Assembly: GCA_949126835.1 (NCBI GenBank)
Contig: OX421503.1
Location: 4,799,457 to 4,863,456, forward strand
Length of the DNA: 64,000 nt
Origin: Anisus vortex
Lineage: Eukaryota; Mollusca; Gastropoda; Planorbidae
Reading direction: 5' to 3'
A program made the translations under genes and the position numbers. Shown here one piece after another: positions 21,601-31,609 of this stretch. Every line of letters begins with the position of its first letter. Within the stretch, counting starts at the first letter, position 1. Below the pieces are notes generated by a model. That model was not told where the DNA came from. It saw only the letters and a list, made by a program, of their open reading frames with translations, and ran no database searches.

Positions 21601-24600
21601 CAAGTTAAAGTTACACTTTGTATTCAGTTAAAGTTTGTTTCATTTATTTTGGGATCAAAACAGTTCTGCATCTAGATCCAACTTGGTTACTTTTTATTCT
21701 TTAAATCTATACCGATATTTGGAACCATAAACATAAATAAAGCTTGTCTTGTTCTTTTTGGTATCAAGTGTTTAAACCTTGTTTTCTTGAATTGTTTTGT
21801 ATGTGGCGGATTTGCCCCTCATGGACGTATGTGCCCCACATGTGTGACGAACTTGCCCCACATGCGGGGCACATTCGCCCACATAGAGTGACCTCACATT
21901 TGATTATATTGTGTGATTTGGGGCAGAGGTTTCACAAAATCCTTATAGCTCACATTAACTGAATAGTTGGGGAATGATTATGAGAATCGGCAAAGAATTC
22001 CATCCAGAAATAAACCCGGAATAGCTAAAAATGTAAAAAATGGGCGGACAAGCCCCGGTCTCCCCTACTTCACTTTCACCACGTTACGTTTGTACCTCAA
22101 GTGGGTTCTATATTTACACAAATACGTCACTAAATTTACACAAAAAAACTTAAGCTCCGCCTACTGAGAACGCTATATTCGCTAAATTGGATTTTAAAAA
22201 ATGACTGCCTTCTGTTATAAATTCTGGCATACTCACTTTTAATATTGAAGACATATTCCTCACAATAATACTTATAGCCTTTGTTTATTTGTATTCGGCC
22301 TGAACTGGCTGTTGAAAGTGCAATGAATTTTTCAACATCCGTGAATGTTAAGTTAGCAACAAGGCGTAAATATCTAATTTCAATCGTAATAGTTGCCATT
22401 GTAAGCAAACAAAATGAAACCGGAATTTCAACAATGCACTTGAAACATGCCGAAAAGATAATTATACGATTGTTTAGCGGAAATGCATTTGCATCCAAAT
22501 TGCCTATTTAAGACTCGTCAATTCTAATGAGGGACAGTTGCACATCTACGATTGCTGAGATGGGTTCGATTCCCAACTGATAACTTTTATACAAATGTTT
22601 TCTACTTTTTTAAAATGTCCATTAATATTACTTTTTTTAAAGATTGTATAGAATTTCAGGACTTAAAGCATATCTAAAATGTTTTCAGTTAGTAAAATCT
22701 TATAATTATATATTGGACGCTTGCGGGATACGGGAGTTCGATTCTAATCCACATGGATAGTGTATTTTTTGTTAAATAAATAGATATGCGTGTTTTAAAT
22801 TACTTTCTTAAATATTTTCAGTAAATAATAAATCATATTTTTAAAACTATTATAGCTTTCTATTCATTGTAGTTCATTGTAGTTCATTGTAGTTCATAGT
22901 AGTTCATTGTAGTTCATTGTAGTTCATAGTAGTTCATTGTAGTTCATTGTAGTTCATTGTAGTTCATTGTAGTTCATTGTAGTTCATTGTAGTTCATTGT
23001 AGTTCATTGTAGTTCATTGTAGTTCATTGTAGTTCATTGTAGTTCATTGTAGTTCATTGTAGTTCATTGTAGTTCATTGTAGTTCATTGTAGTTCATTGT
23101 AGTTCATTGTAGTTCATTGTAGTTCATTGTAGTTCATTGTAGTTCATTGTAGTTCATTGTAGTTCATTGTAGTTCATTGTAGTTCATTGTAGTTCATTGT
23201 AGTTCATAGTAGTTCATTGTAGTTCATTGTAGTTCATAGTAGTTCATTGTAGTTCATTGTAGTTCATTGTAGTTAAGAATATTTGTATCTGTAGCTGTAG
23301 GCCTATGTATTTTTTTTCCCTGGCAAAGCCGTGCAATTTAGCTGGTATATATATATATAATAATATTATATGTATAGCGCTGCCAACAAAAATAATGTAA
23401 GCTCAGAGCGCATTTAAACATACAACTAAGAATACGGATGTAATCTCTTGGTTAAGAAAATATAAAACTCAATGATGATTTAAAACTTTACAAGAATAGG
23501 ACAAATCAAATAAATGAAACAATAACCGACCTAATATATAAATAAGACAGTATGGGACTTAAGCATGTTATCTAAGGTAAATATTGAAATAATGAGTTTT
23601 AAAAAGATCTTTTTAAAAGTATCAATATAGTTTTTTCGCCTGAGTTGAATGGGAAGAAGATTTCACACCTTCGGACCGGATATTGAGAAGGCTCTAAGGC
23701 CAACGGTGGTCAGATCGAAATGGGCACTTCCAGAACGAATGGACAGCATCTCATTGTTTTAAAGGCACTGACAGCAAAGTAGCGCCAATTTATATTCATT
23801 TCTGGCTTTCACAAGGAGCCAACGGAGCCGACACAAGAGAACTGTCACAGAATCGCGCCTTAACTTACGCATAACCAGGCGAGTGGCACTGTTTTGAATA
23901 CACTTTATTATATAATATAATTTTTAAAAATAATAGACACCTGTAAAATATACCAGCCCAAGTCAGCGACACATAAGATGTCTGGTGCGTATGCCCCTCG
24001 CTTGTAATGATACCTCTCACGTATGTCTGCCTTCCTGTACGCGTGCATGTGTGGGTGAAAGTTCACAAGTAGGTCAAACACCTGAAGACAAACATTACAG
24101 GTAACAAAAGTTGCTCACACAGTTAGATCTACATCTTAATAGTTGTTTTTATTTTTTTTATTTTAAAAAAGCTATAAATATCCCTACATATAAATATTCT
24201 AAGCGAGTTAGGTTTTTAATGCAATTTACTATATCACATCATAATAAAAAAATTCGGAGAAAATATTTCTTTAAACGAAAATTACTGTTCTGATTCGACT
24301 TCTAATAGGCTATTGGTTGAATCAATACAAAAATGTGTATTTTGTTTTAAAAGGAGCAACTTACTAAATTAGCCTTTACAAGCTTATGTAGCGCCACAGT
24401 GCAAAAGTTTCAGCACCGCCCCTTTGCATAGTGTAACTGCTTGATAGTGCTATATTTGCTTTATTTAGACTACATTTGCCGCCCACATGGAAGTGTTGCC
24501 CCAGGGCATATGCTTTCCTCTGCCCCCCCCCCCACATTTGAGGGCACTGCAGTTACTAGCACTGAACTTTACAAAATTGTGACACCTGAGGGGTGGAATA

Positions 24601-27600
24601 TGCTCCATAACAACATAACAACAGGCCGAGACACAATTTACACTTTTAAATCAATATTAAAATCTTCACGTTCTTTGCATTGATAGAAAGAGGCTTCCAA
24701 AGCATTGCTTTGAAATGGACACCATCAGGAAAATGGAGTGTAACTTATGGCACGGTTTTTCGCAGCCACATGCACTATTTTTTCCCCACTGTGAAATTCA
24801 CCACGGATCATTATCGTGGTGACTCTCCCCGTATACCTGCAATGTCCCCCGCGGCGCTATAGGTATGGGCACCCAGGCATCAGGGCGGGGTTGAGATTTA
24901 ACGCTGCGCTCAGTGCTTCCTCCCCACCGAGCCTTGGGGGCCTTTAGGCAGAAGGCGATGTCCCCCATGCGTTAGCCCACCGTTGTGATCTTGATGCCAG
25001 CGTTACAAGGTGGTTTCCGCACTTCGCGGCTTTGCGGCCCATGGGTCCAGCAGTGCATAGCTAGTACCAACCTTGTCCTCTTTACGCCTATTTTCCACGT
25101 AGATAGTTGCCAGACCACCAGACTCCAAAACTGCCACATACAGGTTAGGTTCAGATGTCAGAACGCCAGTTATGTTGATTAACTTGGACGTGTTCGCATT
25201 GGTCATTCCGTGGTCAGAGAATATTATTAGGTTAGCCTGAATGAGGAAAACAAAGAAAAATATATTTAAGGACATTAGAAGACTTTCTTACGTACTTAAT
25301 TTAAATCAGTGATGCGTAAATCAGTGATGCGTAAATCAGTGATGCGTAAATCAGTGATGAGTAAATCAGTGATGCGTAAATCAGTGATGCAATAAACAAT
25401 GGAGCGAAGTCATAATCAGTTGCATAGTATGTGAATTGAAGTGTTGTATTTCAGGCCCATAAACATTGAAGGTTATATCAAAGTCATTAATGAGATGGCT
25501 CGCTTACTTTAATATATTTATTTGATGACTACTATGACTTCTTTTTGGAACTCCCGATTCTCGTTTGTAATTAACACTTCCGTTTTATTCAATCGGTATA
25601 ATAATATAATCTCAATTGAAAATGGTATTATTGTCTTTGGTTATATAAGACCTTTGTGTTAACGTTGTTGTCATGTTTTTATTGTAACCATTTTATTGTT
25701 CTTATATCTTAAATTTCTTAGCACAGTTGGGTGTCTTAAGTGTCTTAATACCACAACATCTAATTAGTGATAGTGGCAAAACGACTTAACAGATTCCATG
25801 CATTGCAAGCGGTCCATAACTGCCCCGATGGCCGTGTCCTGAGCTCTAATAATCTTTCGAAGCTCCAGAGAGTCTGGCCCAAAGTCGTGTCCGACATTGT
25901 CCGGCTGCTCACAGTAGACCGCTGTTGGACACTCATAATGATTAGAATCGTATACCGACATCTTTGAAACAAAATTTAGAAGCACTATGGGACAATTTTA
26001 AAAAGTCAAAGCTGCAAAAATAGCTCTAAGTCTTTTTTAGGAAATAAATTATACTAAGAACTTAGAAAATATATGATAGATAGGTAGATATATAGAGAGA
26101 TGAATAGGTAAATGATATATATATATTTATATCTATTGATAAGTTGATTGATAGGTAGATATATAGAGAGATGAATAGTTAAATGATAGATAGATATTTA
26201 TATCTATTGATAAGTTGATTGATAGGTAGATATATATAGAGATGAATAGTTAAATGATAGATAGATATTTATATCTATTCATAAGTTGATTGTTAGGTAG
26301 ATATATAGAGAGATGAATAGGTAAATGATAGATAGATATTTATATCCATTGATAAGCTGATTGATAGGTAGATATACAAAAGGACTGGTTGATAGATAGG
26401 TGGATGCATGCAAAGATATATAGATAGATTGGTAGATTGATGGATAAATTGATACTTAGATATACTATGGATGTATAATTAGATAGAAATTAAGGAAAGA
26501 AAGATAGATAAAAAGAAAAATATGGATAGATAAACAGACAGATACACAGACAGTCTATAGTCTGTTGTATGAATCTACCTGCTAGTTCAGCTGTTCCATT
26601 ACCCAACAGGTTCATTGCCTCATTCAGCGAGGATTGAAACACATCGAGCGCGTTGGTTGTATAATTGTAAGGCAAGCAATATGTGGGTCTTCTTTGTCCG
26701 ATGGTCACTTCACAACCTGGCCAGGAAAACATGTAGGTGGACTTCCTCTGAAAGTGTTAAGAATGTTTGGTTTTACTATACCCGTATCACGTTGATAACA
26801 TTCGTGTTTCATAATCACATTCAGAGCTGTAAAATAGTCATGACACTCTTCATAGCAGTGATATTATCAGTTCCACATTCATAACACTAGAAATTTCATT
26901 ACATTTTGGGTTAACAACTTGTTCCGAACATACTGGGTTTTACTATAGTAATATCAAAGAGTGAACATAGGTGTCTTAGAATCACGTTCAGAGCGTTAGT
27001 TTTTTTAATGATAACAATAGAATAGTCATGATAACATTCAAAGCTCTAAAATTGATAGGAACATATTCTCGGTACTAGAGATGTTATTATGATTACATTA
27101 AAGGCACTAGAATCCTTTCAGCGTTTTGATAATTGGATAGAGTTTTACTCTTATACAAACCTGGCGTTCGGCTGCAACCCACAGAGGTTCGCCATCATTC
27201 CACCAATGGGAATTCAAGTGATCAGGATTCTCTCCCAGCAAAAAGTACTCTTTCCTCTTCTCATCGTACATCATGTTTCCGGTCATCCCGTGAGACTCCG
27301 TGTATAACCCTTTAAAAAAAAGGAAGGTTATACTAGGTATAGAGATAATAGATACTTGCTACTGGCACACATTAACTACATAACGTCCGGAGAGCCTTGC
27401 CGAGGAACGCAACCCCGGGCGTTCCTAGGTGCGCGAGGGCACACAAGCCACAGAAGCTACTCTCATAGACTGGAGCGAAGAAAAGCGAGCCAGGAGAAAG
27501 GCGAGGGGCAGAGGAAAAGGAGACTGCGCCATCGCCCTCTGAGGATGGAAGGTTGTTATATAGGTAATAATAATAAGTTCTTTATATAGCGCTGCCGACA

Positions 27601-29833
27601 AACAAAAACATAAGCTCAGAGCAACACAAACATGCATATAGCACGCATACACTTGTCTAGGATAACAAGCAGGGGCGAAGCCACAGGGGGGGGGGGGGGG
27701 GCTGAGGTAGGCTAAGCCCCCCTTGAAATTTAAAAAAAATTATTTTTCAACTGATTTTTTTTTTAATATGCACTAAATTTAAAAAAAAAAATTTGGTAAA
27801 TCTTTGTCACGCGAAAGTTCAGCACCCCTGGAAAAAATTTCTGGCTTCGCCCCTGATAACAAGTATAATATGAAACATGTTGGATTACGTGAAATGATAT
27901 TAGACTTAGACCTAAGTTTTACGAAAAAATAAAATAACACATCGATTTAATGTAATAGTAAAACATTTGGGGTCAAATCTTATTTAAGGCAGTTAAATAA
28001 AAATTTTAAAATTAGGTGCTGTAAAGTTATATTTAAACAACTTGTCTGCCTGAGATTCCAGACATTTTCGACCAGATTTAGAAAAGGCTCTTAGTCCAAC
28101 GGCGGTCAATTAGAAACGGGACTTTTCCAGAAGCAAAGATTCAACAGAACGGAGTGACCTTTGCGGAACAAAGGGTTTGATTAGTTCCTTGATATAAGAC
28201 AATATCTTCTATTATTATTATGTAGGCACTAATGGCAAAGTATCGCTACTTTTCTTCAATTCTGGCTTTCACATGGAGCTAAGGGACAGACGCTGGAAAA
28301 CTGACCTAAGCGTGACCCACCGGGGGGCATTGTTTTTAATACGCGGTAATTTACGACTTCATCTTCAGGTATCCCGCTTAACAGACCAGTACGAAGCAGT
28401 TGAGGCGCGAGAGTACAAATGCAGCGGCAGATTTGTTTTGCAGCGTAACACTTCAGAAGATGTCGGATCTGTCCAATAATTATACGCAGTTGTCAATAAA
28501 GTCGTCTGCATAAATTGCTTATGTTTGCGTCGAAAGATAATTCAAAGTAGAGAAAAAAAGATATATTGATTGAGATATATATATATATGAAGATATATAT
28601 TTAGATTGAAAGATATATAGATATAAAAATATATTGGCTGTCTTCACAAAACATAAAGATAGATTAATTTAGAGCTGTAGACAGACAGACCGACATAGAT
28701 TTAAAGATAAATGAATAGATAGATCGGCCGATCAACATATAGACATGTCACAATAATACATTGTAGTAGTAAAATGAGAAAAGTTTCCACCAACCAGTCA
28801 TTAGAGTGTAGTAGTTCGGAAAAGACAATGTCGGATATTCATTCTGGAGTCCGTCTGCTGTAACACCAAGTTTGTAGAACCGTTTAAAGTTGGGAAGATC
28901 ATGCTGGCGGTATAAAGATCATTAAACAAATATTATTGGTAGATAGAGTCAAATGAAAAAAAATCGTATATCTATAAAACTTTAAGACCATCTATGACAA
29001 TGCTCAGATTAACATAAAGACAAAAAAAAATATTTTTTAATCGCATATGCAAGAACAAATACATATAAATAGGATATACTCTTTCTTCCCGAGAGGCATT
29101 CGGCCTTGGATATGGTTGCCCGAACAAACCAGAAAAACCAGTTACTTAACCTCATTGGAAACACGAATCAAAATGCAAAACTAGACTCATACCAAGGATA
29201 AGCGTAAAAAAGTAAAGTACCCTTCGGACCAAACTGATCATAGGACTGGTAAAGCAACATTCACCAGTTTCTGTGGCCACGGCATACTAGGGGATGTGTG
29301 CCCAGCACAATGCACAGCCGCCTTTACTTTACTCCAACTAATAGGTAAACTCAGGGACACCCGTAAATCGTGGGAAAAAAAATCCTAGCCTCAACCAGGA
29401 TTCGAACTCAGGACCTTCAGATCACCAGTTGCACGCGCTGCTGCTCGGCCACCGTGTCTTAACCCTTCCCGTACCGACCTACTTCTATCTATGCTGCCTT
29501 CAGTTCCGCTATATACGCGCCCAGGACTGTAAGGGTTAATAATCGCAATAATAGGACGCAATAATTTTCTGTATAGAAGAAATGGATATATACCTTCTGT
29601 TATATAAAAGATAATACCCTTCATTTCTAAGTTGACATTATATAACGACGTTGTTGTTTTTTCTTTTTAAACTAGAATTAGGATTGTTTAAGAAAAGAAA
29701 GAATTAAATTCAACCGTCTTACTTTTTCAACGTAATCCCACCGGAAGCCGTCAAGGAGAATGACCAACAGCTTATCGGACACAGCTGTTGTCAGGACAGC
29801 AGCCAAGGTGACAGTAACCAGAGACAGTGCCAT
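15680..29833 (-). CDS. ENPP6-like ectonucleotide phosphodiesterase, paralog A (9 exons)
   Basis: Exons: 29833-29723, 28903-28795, 27309-27161, 26747-26579, 25921-25791, 25236-25072, 24081-23941, 17823-17730, 15819-15680. All junctions are AG/GT and phases agree, giving 1209 nt and a 402-residue protein. Residues 1-17 form a signal peptide. Alkaline-phosphatase-superfamily metal ligands are D28 (LLDGFRWDY), D187 and H191 (EQPDNVGH), D231 and H232 (FSDHGM) and H338 (DHGYDT). The nucleophile is S64 in [12 protein letters not shown]; Ser with PNYYTLMTG is the ENPP6 pattern rather than the Thr of other ENPPs. ENPP6 cleaves choline phosphodiesters such as glycerophosphocholine, outside the cell. 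The protein stops after [15 protein letters not shown], without the C-terminal GPI segment of ENPP6 (about 440 residues in vertebrates), so it is probably secreted. Intron 7 holds a pogo element; AATAAA lies about 105 nt past the stop. Confidence 0.88.
15840..16211. other. intron 8 of paralog A, no other feature
   Basis: AT-rich intronic sequence between the last exon and a hAT-like MITE. Nothing else is recognisable. Confidence 0.4.
16212..16544. mobile_element. hAT-like MITE (CAGGACCGGCTC ends)
   Basis: Ends CAGGACCGGCTCTAGGG and GAGCCGGCCCTG form an inverted pair. An internal hint of symmetry is CTGCGCCCTC against TGCGCCCTAGG. The flanks GATCCAAG and GTTCCTAA agree at only 5 of 8 sites, so it is old. 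A poly-A run of about 21 nt is inside. Confidence 0.6.
16997..17590. repeat. 8-bp microsatellite (GATAAATA)n with GATA edges
   Basis: About 460 bp of GATAAATA units, then GATA/GAGA tracts, in the last intron of paralog A. The open frames on the minus strand are artefacts of the repeat. Confidence 0.95.
18104..18470. mobile_element. MITE with TACCGTAAATTCTC ends
   Basis: The left end TACCGTAAATTCTCAAGTAT and the right end ATACTCGAGGTTTTCGGTA are inverted. AAGCCGCACCC-like motifs repeat inside. It lies in intron 7 of paralog A. The superfamily is uncertain; TA at both ends suggests Tc1/mariner. Confidence 0.55.
19068..22065 (+). mobile_element. pogo/Tigger-like DNA transposon, apparently intact
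   Basis: 2998 bp bounded by TA (19066-19067 and 22066-22067), with inverted ends GGGGAGACCGGGGCT and AGCCCCGGTCTCCCC that match exactly for 15 bp. It encodes one intronless transposase. Its subterminal regions contain repeated GGGGCAnnTTCGCC motifs in both orientations. The sister MITE at 43658-44232 reads through the insertion point (AAAGAGCAACTTCAC), giving an empty site. Confidence 0.88.
19601..21568 (+). CDS. pogo/Tigger-like transposase with C-terminal PHD-like finger
   Basis: 655 residues, one exon. Residues 15-55 form a Psq-type helix-turn-helix (SVRKTANDFEIPRSTLKDYL). Residues 70-140 resemble a CENP-B second helix-turn-helix ending WFSQFMRRHPDISLR. Residues 160-385 are the DDE_1 catalytic domain with D183 (WNCDETGV), D292 (LLLDNHDSH) and D328 (KLQPLDLSVFGPLK), the DDD triad of the pogo group. 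Residues 415-503 carry about nine decapeptide repeats of the PSRQDQPGPS type. A basic, nuclear-localisation-like stretch lies at 530-590, then acidic residues, then a zinc finger at 603-646 with C604, C607, C622, C625, H630 or H632, C633, C643 and C646, fitting a PHD-like pattern. The start was chosen because it has AAAATGG context and lies just before the helix-turn-helix. All catalytic residues are present and there is no internal stop, so the gene looks functional. Confidence 0.9.
   Translation: MVRYYKKKSQRGLVPGDTLRRAHEHIEATGDSVRKTANDFEIPRSTLKDYLARKRDGITSSGYTKPRQVFTHEQERQLVEYLKEASSIYFGLTPSESRQLAFQCAERFNVRCPPSWSAKQQAGPDWFSQFMRRHPDISLRTPESTSIGRATAFNRVNVGQFFNLLGNVLDKYTFDAKCIWNCDETGVTTVTKPPKVVAEQGSKQVGSLVSAERGELITVCAAVSACGQTIPPFFIFPRVHFREHFLKGGPIGSAGSVHKSGWMTEENFKRFLEHFISFVKPTKDKPVLLLLDNHDSHVAFSVVQYAKDNGVVLLSFPPHCSHKLQPLDLSVFGPLKKRLGQAQQNWLRSHPGSSLTIYQLPEIVNEAWGPTMTVQNIISGFAKAGIYPYNPDTFQECDFCPSSVTERDNPLQLEPSRQDQSGPSHQDPSELSRQEQPGPSHQDQSGPSRQDQPEPFPLDQPGPSRQDQPEPSPLDQPGHSRQDQPSPSHQDQPGPSRQDQPDLPQGQRTPVRLVAAVDFSPVSIKPHPKAPPRKLQTRGKRKRKSCILTDTPEKAKLELDHLEKQRKKSPKQFEKKTSVVNKKKTKRSIAKESSSEEEDEEWYCLICLSKWSHSKKESWIQCLQCKEWSHEHCIGDKCDYYTCHNCASSDSDYFE
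22500..23350 (+). mobile_element. Helitron-like element, copy 4, swollen by a minisatellite
   Basis: B-box-like GGGTTCGATTCCCAACT near 22560 and GGGAGTTCGATTCTAAT near 22730 are followed by the family body TTTTAAATTACTTTCTTAAA and the end CCTGGCAAAGCCGTGCAATT plus TAGCTGGT. The terminal CTGG matches the Helitron CTRR rule. A 10-bp array is expanded inside. Confidence 0.5.
22863..23274 (+). repeat. 10-bp minisatellite (AGTTCATTGT)n
   Basis: About 41 units; AGTTCATAGT variants mark both ends of the array. It starts where other family copies have a single TAATTGTAGTTTAT-like sequence, so the unit seems to derive from the element itself. Confidence 0.95.
23368..23910 (-). mobile_element. non-LTR retrotransposon 3' end (L2/CR1-like), copy 2
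   Basis: It has the same order of motifs as 1310-1910: the complement of AGCGCTGCCAACAAAAATAA, then the RT C-terminal region (GGCTTTCACAAGGAGCCAAC on the plus strand). It ends 30 bp from exon 7 of paralog A and is degraded. Confidence 0.6.
24370..24560. repeat. interspersed repeat, copy 2 (AAGCTTATGTAGCGCC family)
   Basis: It matches 11555-11745 from CCTTTACAAGCTTATGTAGC to GACTACATTTGCCGCCC and is followed by a C-run. It lies in intron 6 of paralog A. Confidence 0.5.
24690..25070 (-). repeat. GC-rich interspersed repeat of unknown type, copy 2
   Basis: On the minus strand it shows the ordered motifs of 9180-9735: CTAACGCATGGGG, CGGTGGGGAGGAAGCA, CATACCTATAG and GACATTGCAGGTATACGGG. It abuts the splice donor of exon 6 of paralog A (exon starts at 25072), where paralog B has no such sequence. 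Confidence 0.55.
25303..25392 (+). repeat. 15-bp minisatellite (AAATCAGTGATGCGT)n
   Basis: Six units, one with GATGAGT, in intron 5 of paralog A. Confidence 0.9.
26075..26375 (+). repeat. about 72-bp tandem repeat, four copies
   Basis: The unit contains GATAGGTAGATATATAGAGA, GATGAATAGTTAAATGATAG and ATATTTATATCTATTGATAA. The last copy has small changes and degenerates into GATA-like sequence. It lies in intron 4 of paralog A. Confidence 0.85.
27565..28490 (-). mobile_element. non-LTR retrotransposon 3' end (L2/CR1-like), copy 3
   Basis: Minus-strand copy with GCGCTATATAAAGAACTTATT at its 3' end and degraded RT C-terminal code, in intron 2 of paralog A. The copy at 42715-43400 in intron 2 of paralog B shares flanks and position, so the insertion predates the gene duplication. 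A hAT MITE is nested at 27670. Confidence 0.65.
27670..27855. mobile_element. hAT MITE with 8-bp target duplication ATAACAAG
   Basis: Ends CAGGGGCGAAGCCA and TGGCTTCGCCCCTG are perfect 14-bp inverted repeats; ATAACAAG flanks both sides. The paralogous sequence near 42820 (TCTAATAAGTATAAAATATA) lacks it. A run of about 14 G follows the left end. Confidence 0.85.
29080..29210 (+). mobile_element. non-LTR retrotransposon C-terminal fragment
   Basis: It reads YSFFPRGIRPWIWLPEQTRK on the plus strand, the FFPR.I..WN.LPEQ end seen in many non-LTR polyproteins. Its tail resumes at 29540-29620 (GACGCAATAATTTTCTGTAT), after a SINE and an 81-bp element inserted between. Confidence 0.55.
29211..29457 (-). 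mobile_element. tRNA-derived SINE (family 1)
   Basis: It has the complete order of family motifs on the minus strand: head complement CAGGATTCGAACTCAGGACC, body GCCTTTACTTTACTCCAAC and end GTACCCTTCGGACCAAACTG. Confidence 0.8.
29459..29539. mobile_element. 81-bp TTAA-bounded miniature element, second copy
   Basis: The reverse complement of 8030-8110 with a single difference visible by eye (CTGGGCGCG against CCGGGCGCG). TTAA lies at both ends. Confidence 0.6.
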
Positions 29834-29896
29834 CGTGTTGCACTCCGCCCAGGATTTACTTTAACATTAGAGCACCTTTCAAAGCCAGTCTGCGGT
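29834..29896 (-). promoter_or_regulatory. conserved 5' leader of paralog A with candidate splice acceptor
   Basis: These 63 nt upstream of the ATG match the leader of paralog B (44781-44844), and similarity falls off just past CAG (GCATTCCAG on the minus strand). This pattern suggests a 5' UTR exon joined to an upstream non-coding exon. No TATA box can be assigned. Confidence 0.4.
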
Positions 29897-29999
29897 ACTG
29901 GAATGCAAAACTAATACTACAATAAGTATCTTCCGTATGTGACCTATAAACTAAAGAAAACATTAAAAAAAATAAAAAATTCAGAAAAGTGCTACAAGG

Positions 30000-30270
30000 T
30001 TCATTATTAGCGAATAATCACAACTGACAAGAGTAATACCAATAGTTAAATCATTAAACCTAGAAACACTTATGTCCAGAAGGGCAAAGATTGAAGTAGT
30101 AATAAGGCATTAAATTGCAATTTAAAAATAAATAAACAAGAATAACAATCTGCAACAATGATTAGGTAAACATAAGTCTGTCTTGTCATCATTTAATTTA
30201 AGTCGGTTTGCAGCCATCCATGCCTTAACTGTTTGACAGCACTCCTCCACGTCACCAACAGCAGCAGCGC
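30000..30270. mobile_element. non-LTR RT fragments (mixed orientation)
   Basis: On the minus strand 30262-30160 reads VKAWMAANRLKLNDDKTD, a conserved stretch of CR1/jockey-type reverse transcriptase. Plus-strand sequence at 29935-30110 resembles the RT fragment in the flank of paralog B at 45180-45290 (AACTGACAAGAGTAATAC shared). Confidence 0.5.
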
Positions 30271-30579
30271 ATAATAGCATAAAATCCACTTTCCACAAAA
30301 GAGGGTGATAAGAATGCAATACAAAGCTGTTGCCAAAACGCACAGACCCAGACTAGCTGATTGATTTTCTCCCAAAGAATCACATTAATTTGCTTTTCAA
30401 AAACTCGAGCGCCGAATCCAAGTCTCATACATTATGTTTAAATAGTCAACTTACACCTGTGAACAGATTTTATCTAACGTAAAAGCTGTTTTAAGCTTTC
30501 AAAGAGGTCACCTACACTTGACCGCTCATTAATTGATATAGATTAATTACATTTAAACGAGTTTTTATGCTCATCTTCT

Positions 30580-31600
30580 TTAATGAAACATAAATAGAAT
30601 TAATTCTAAAACCTTTTTTTTTTTTTTTTAATTTACAAGTATAAGATACTTATTTAATATAACTATATTATGTGATATCTTTAATTATTAATGTTTAAAA
30701 TATAAACTCCTCAATGTACAAAACAATTAATGCAAGAAATATTTATTTACAACTGTTTAACGTATTTTTTTGTTAATCCTCTAATACTTAAATCTTGTTA
30801 TGAATACCATAATGTTGAATGTTGAAGAAATAATAATTAGTCAGTAATATTTGTTTTATTACAGATCAGAACTTGTCTGGTCTCACTATTGAATGAAATG
30901 TGGAAACATTTTTCTTAAATAGAGGGAGATAATTAGTCCATTTCATTTGAGCTAATATTAAATTTCTAATGTTGTTGTTTTTTCTTTTCTAAAAAAAAAG
31001 TAGCTTAGAATTTATAACTTTAAAATGATCAAACTGTAAAAAGTATTTGAAAATTATATAAATAGTCTATGGCTAAAGACTTTATATGTATATTATGAAG
31101 CATTACAATAACTACCCAGTTTGTATGATTACTACGTACCAATTCCACTTAACAATAGTGTCAGCAATATTTATTATAATTAATAATTAAAACTACAGAA
31201 CATCTCGGCAAAACTGAGATCAAAATACCATTAATATTAGCGGATGTTAGGGCGACAGTCCGGTGAACCAACAATAGGACCAGCAGGCCACACACCATAT
31301 TTGCCAAATACTGACCCCTACTTGATCGAGAAGTCATTGCCATTTCTATTTCTTATTAGTATAATAATATGTATATGGGGGATATTAGATATTTATTTAG
31401 CGGCACTTGCCTTTACAACACATTTCATCCAAAAACTAATCGATTCAAATAGCTGAGGTGTTAAAATTGTATCAAGTACGTTTGTACCGCCCACTTGCCC
31501 TTCACCGCCCCCCCCCCATAGCCCCCGGGAATGTCAGCGCCCCCATAAAACTTCTCACCGCCCCCCGGGGGGCGATGACGCCCCCGTTGAGAACCTATGA
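30580..31600. other. spacer with a SINE head fragment and a C-rich hAT-like end
   Basis: Mostly AT-rich. GACAGTCCGGTGAACCAAC at 31254-31272 resembles the tRNA-like head of the family-2 SINE at 48968-49192. A C-rich stretch ends at about 31596 with CCCCGTTGAGAACCTATG, a terminus typical of hAT elements. No gene is supported. Confidence 0.35.
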
Positions 31601-31609
31601 TTTAGATGG

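Larger units (their letters stand above)
18605..22176. mobile_element. about 575-bp MITE, host of a nested pogo element
   Basis: Left part 18605-19067 and right part 22066-22176 together match 43658-44232 almost throughout. Imperfect inverted ends are TAGGGCGTTTGCA and the complement of TGAGAACGCTA. The MITE is interrupted at 19068-22065 by a pogo/Tigger-like transposon. Confidence 0.75.

Noticed and set aside
25760..25985. ENPP6-like exon 5 of A read with an earlier acceptor
   Set aside because: Starting earlier puts a stop in frame or breaks phase. The acceptor after CCAACAG (exon from 25921) joins in frame and aligns with paralog B.
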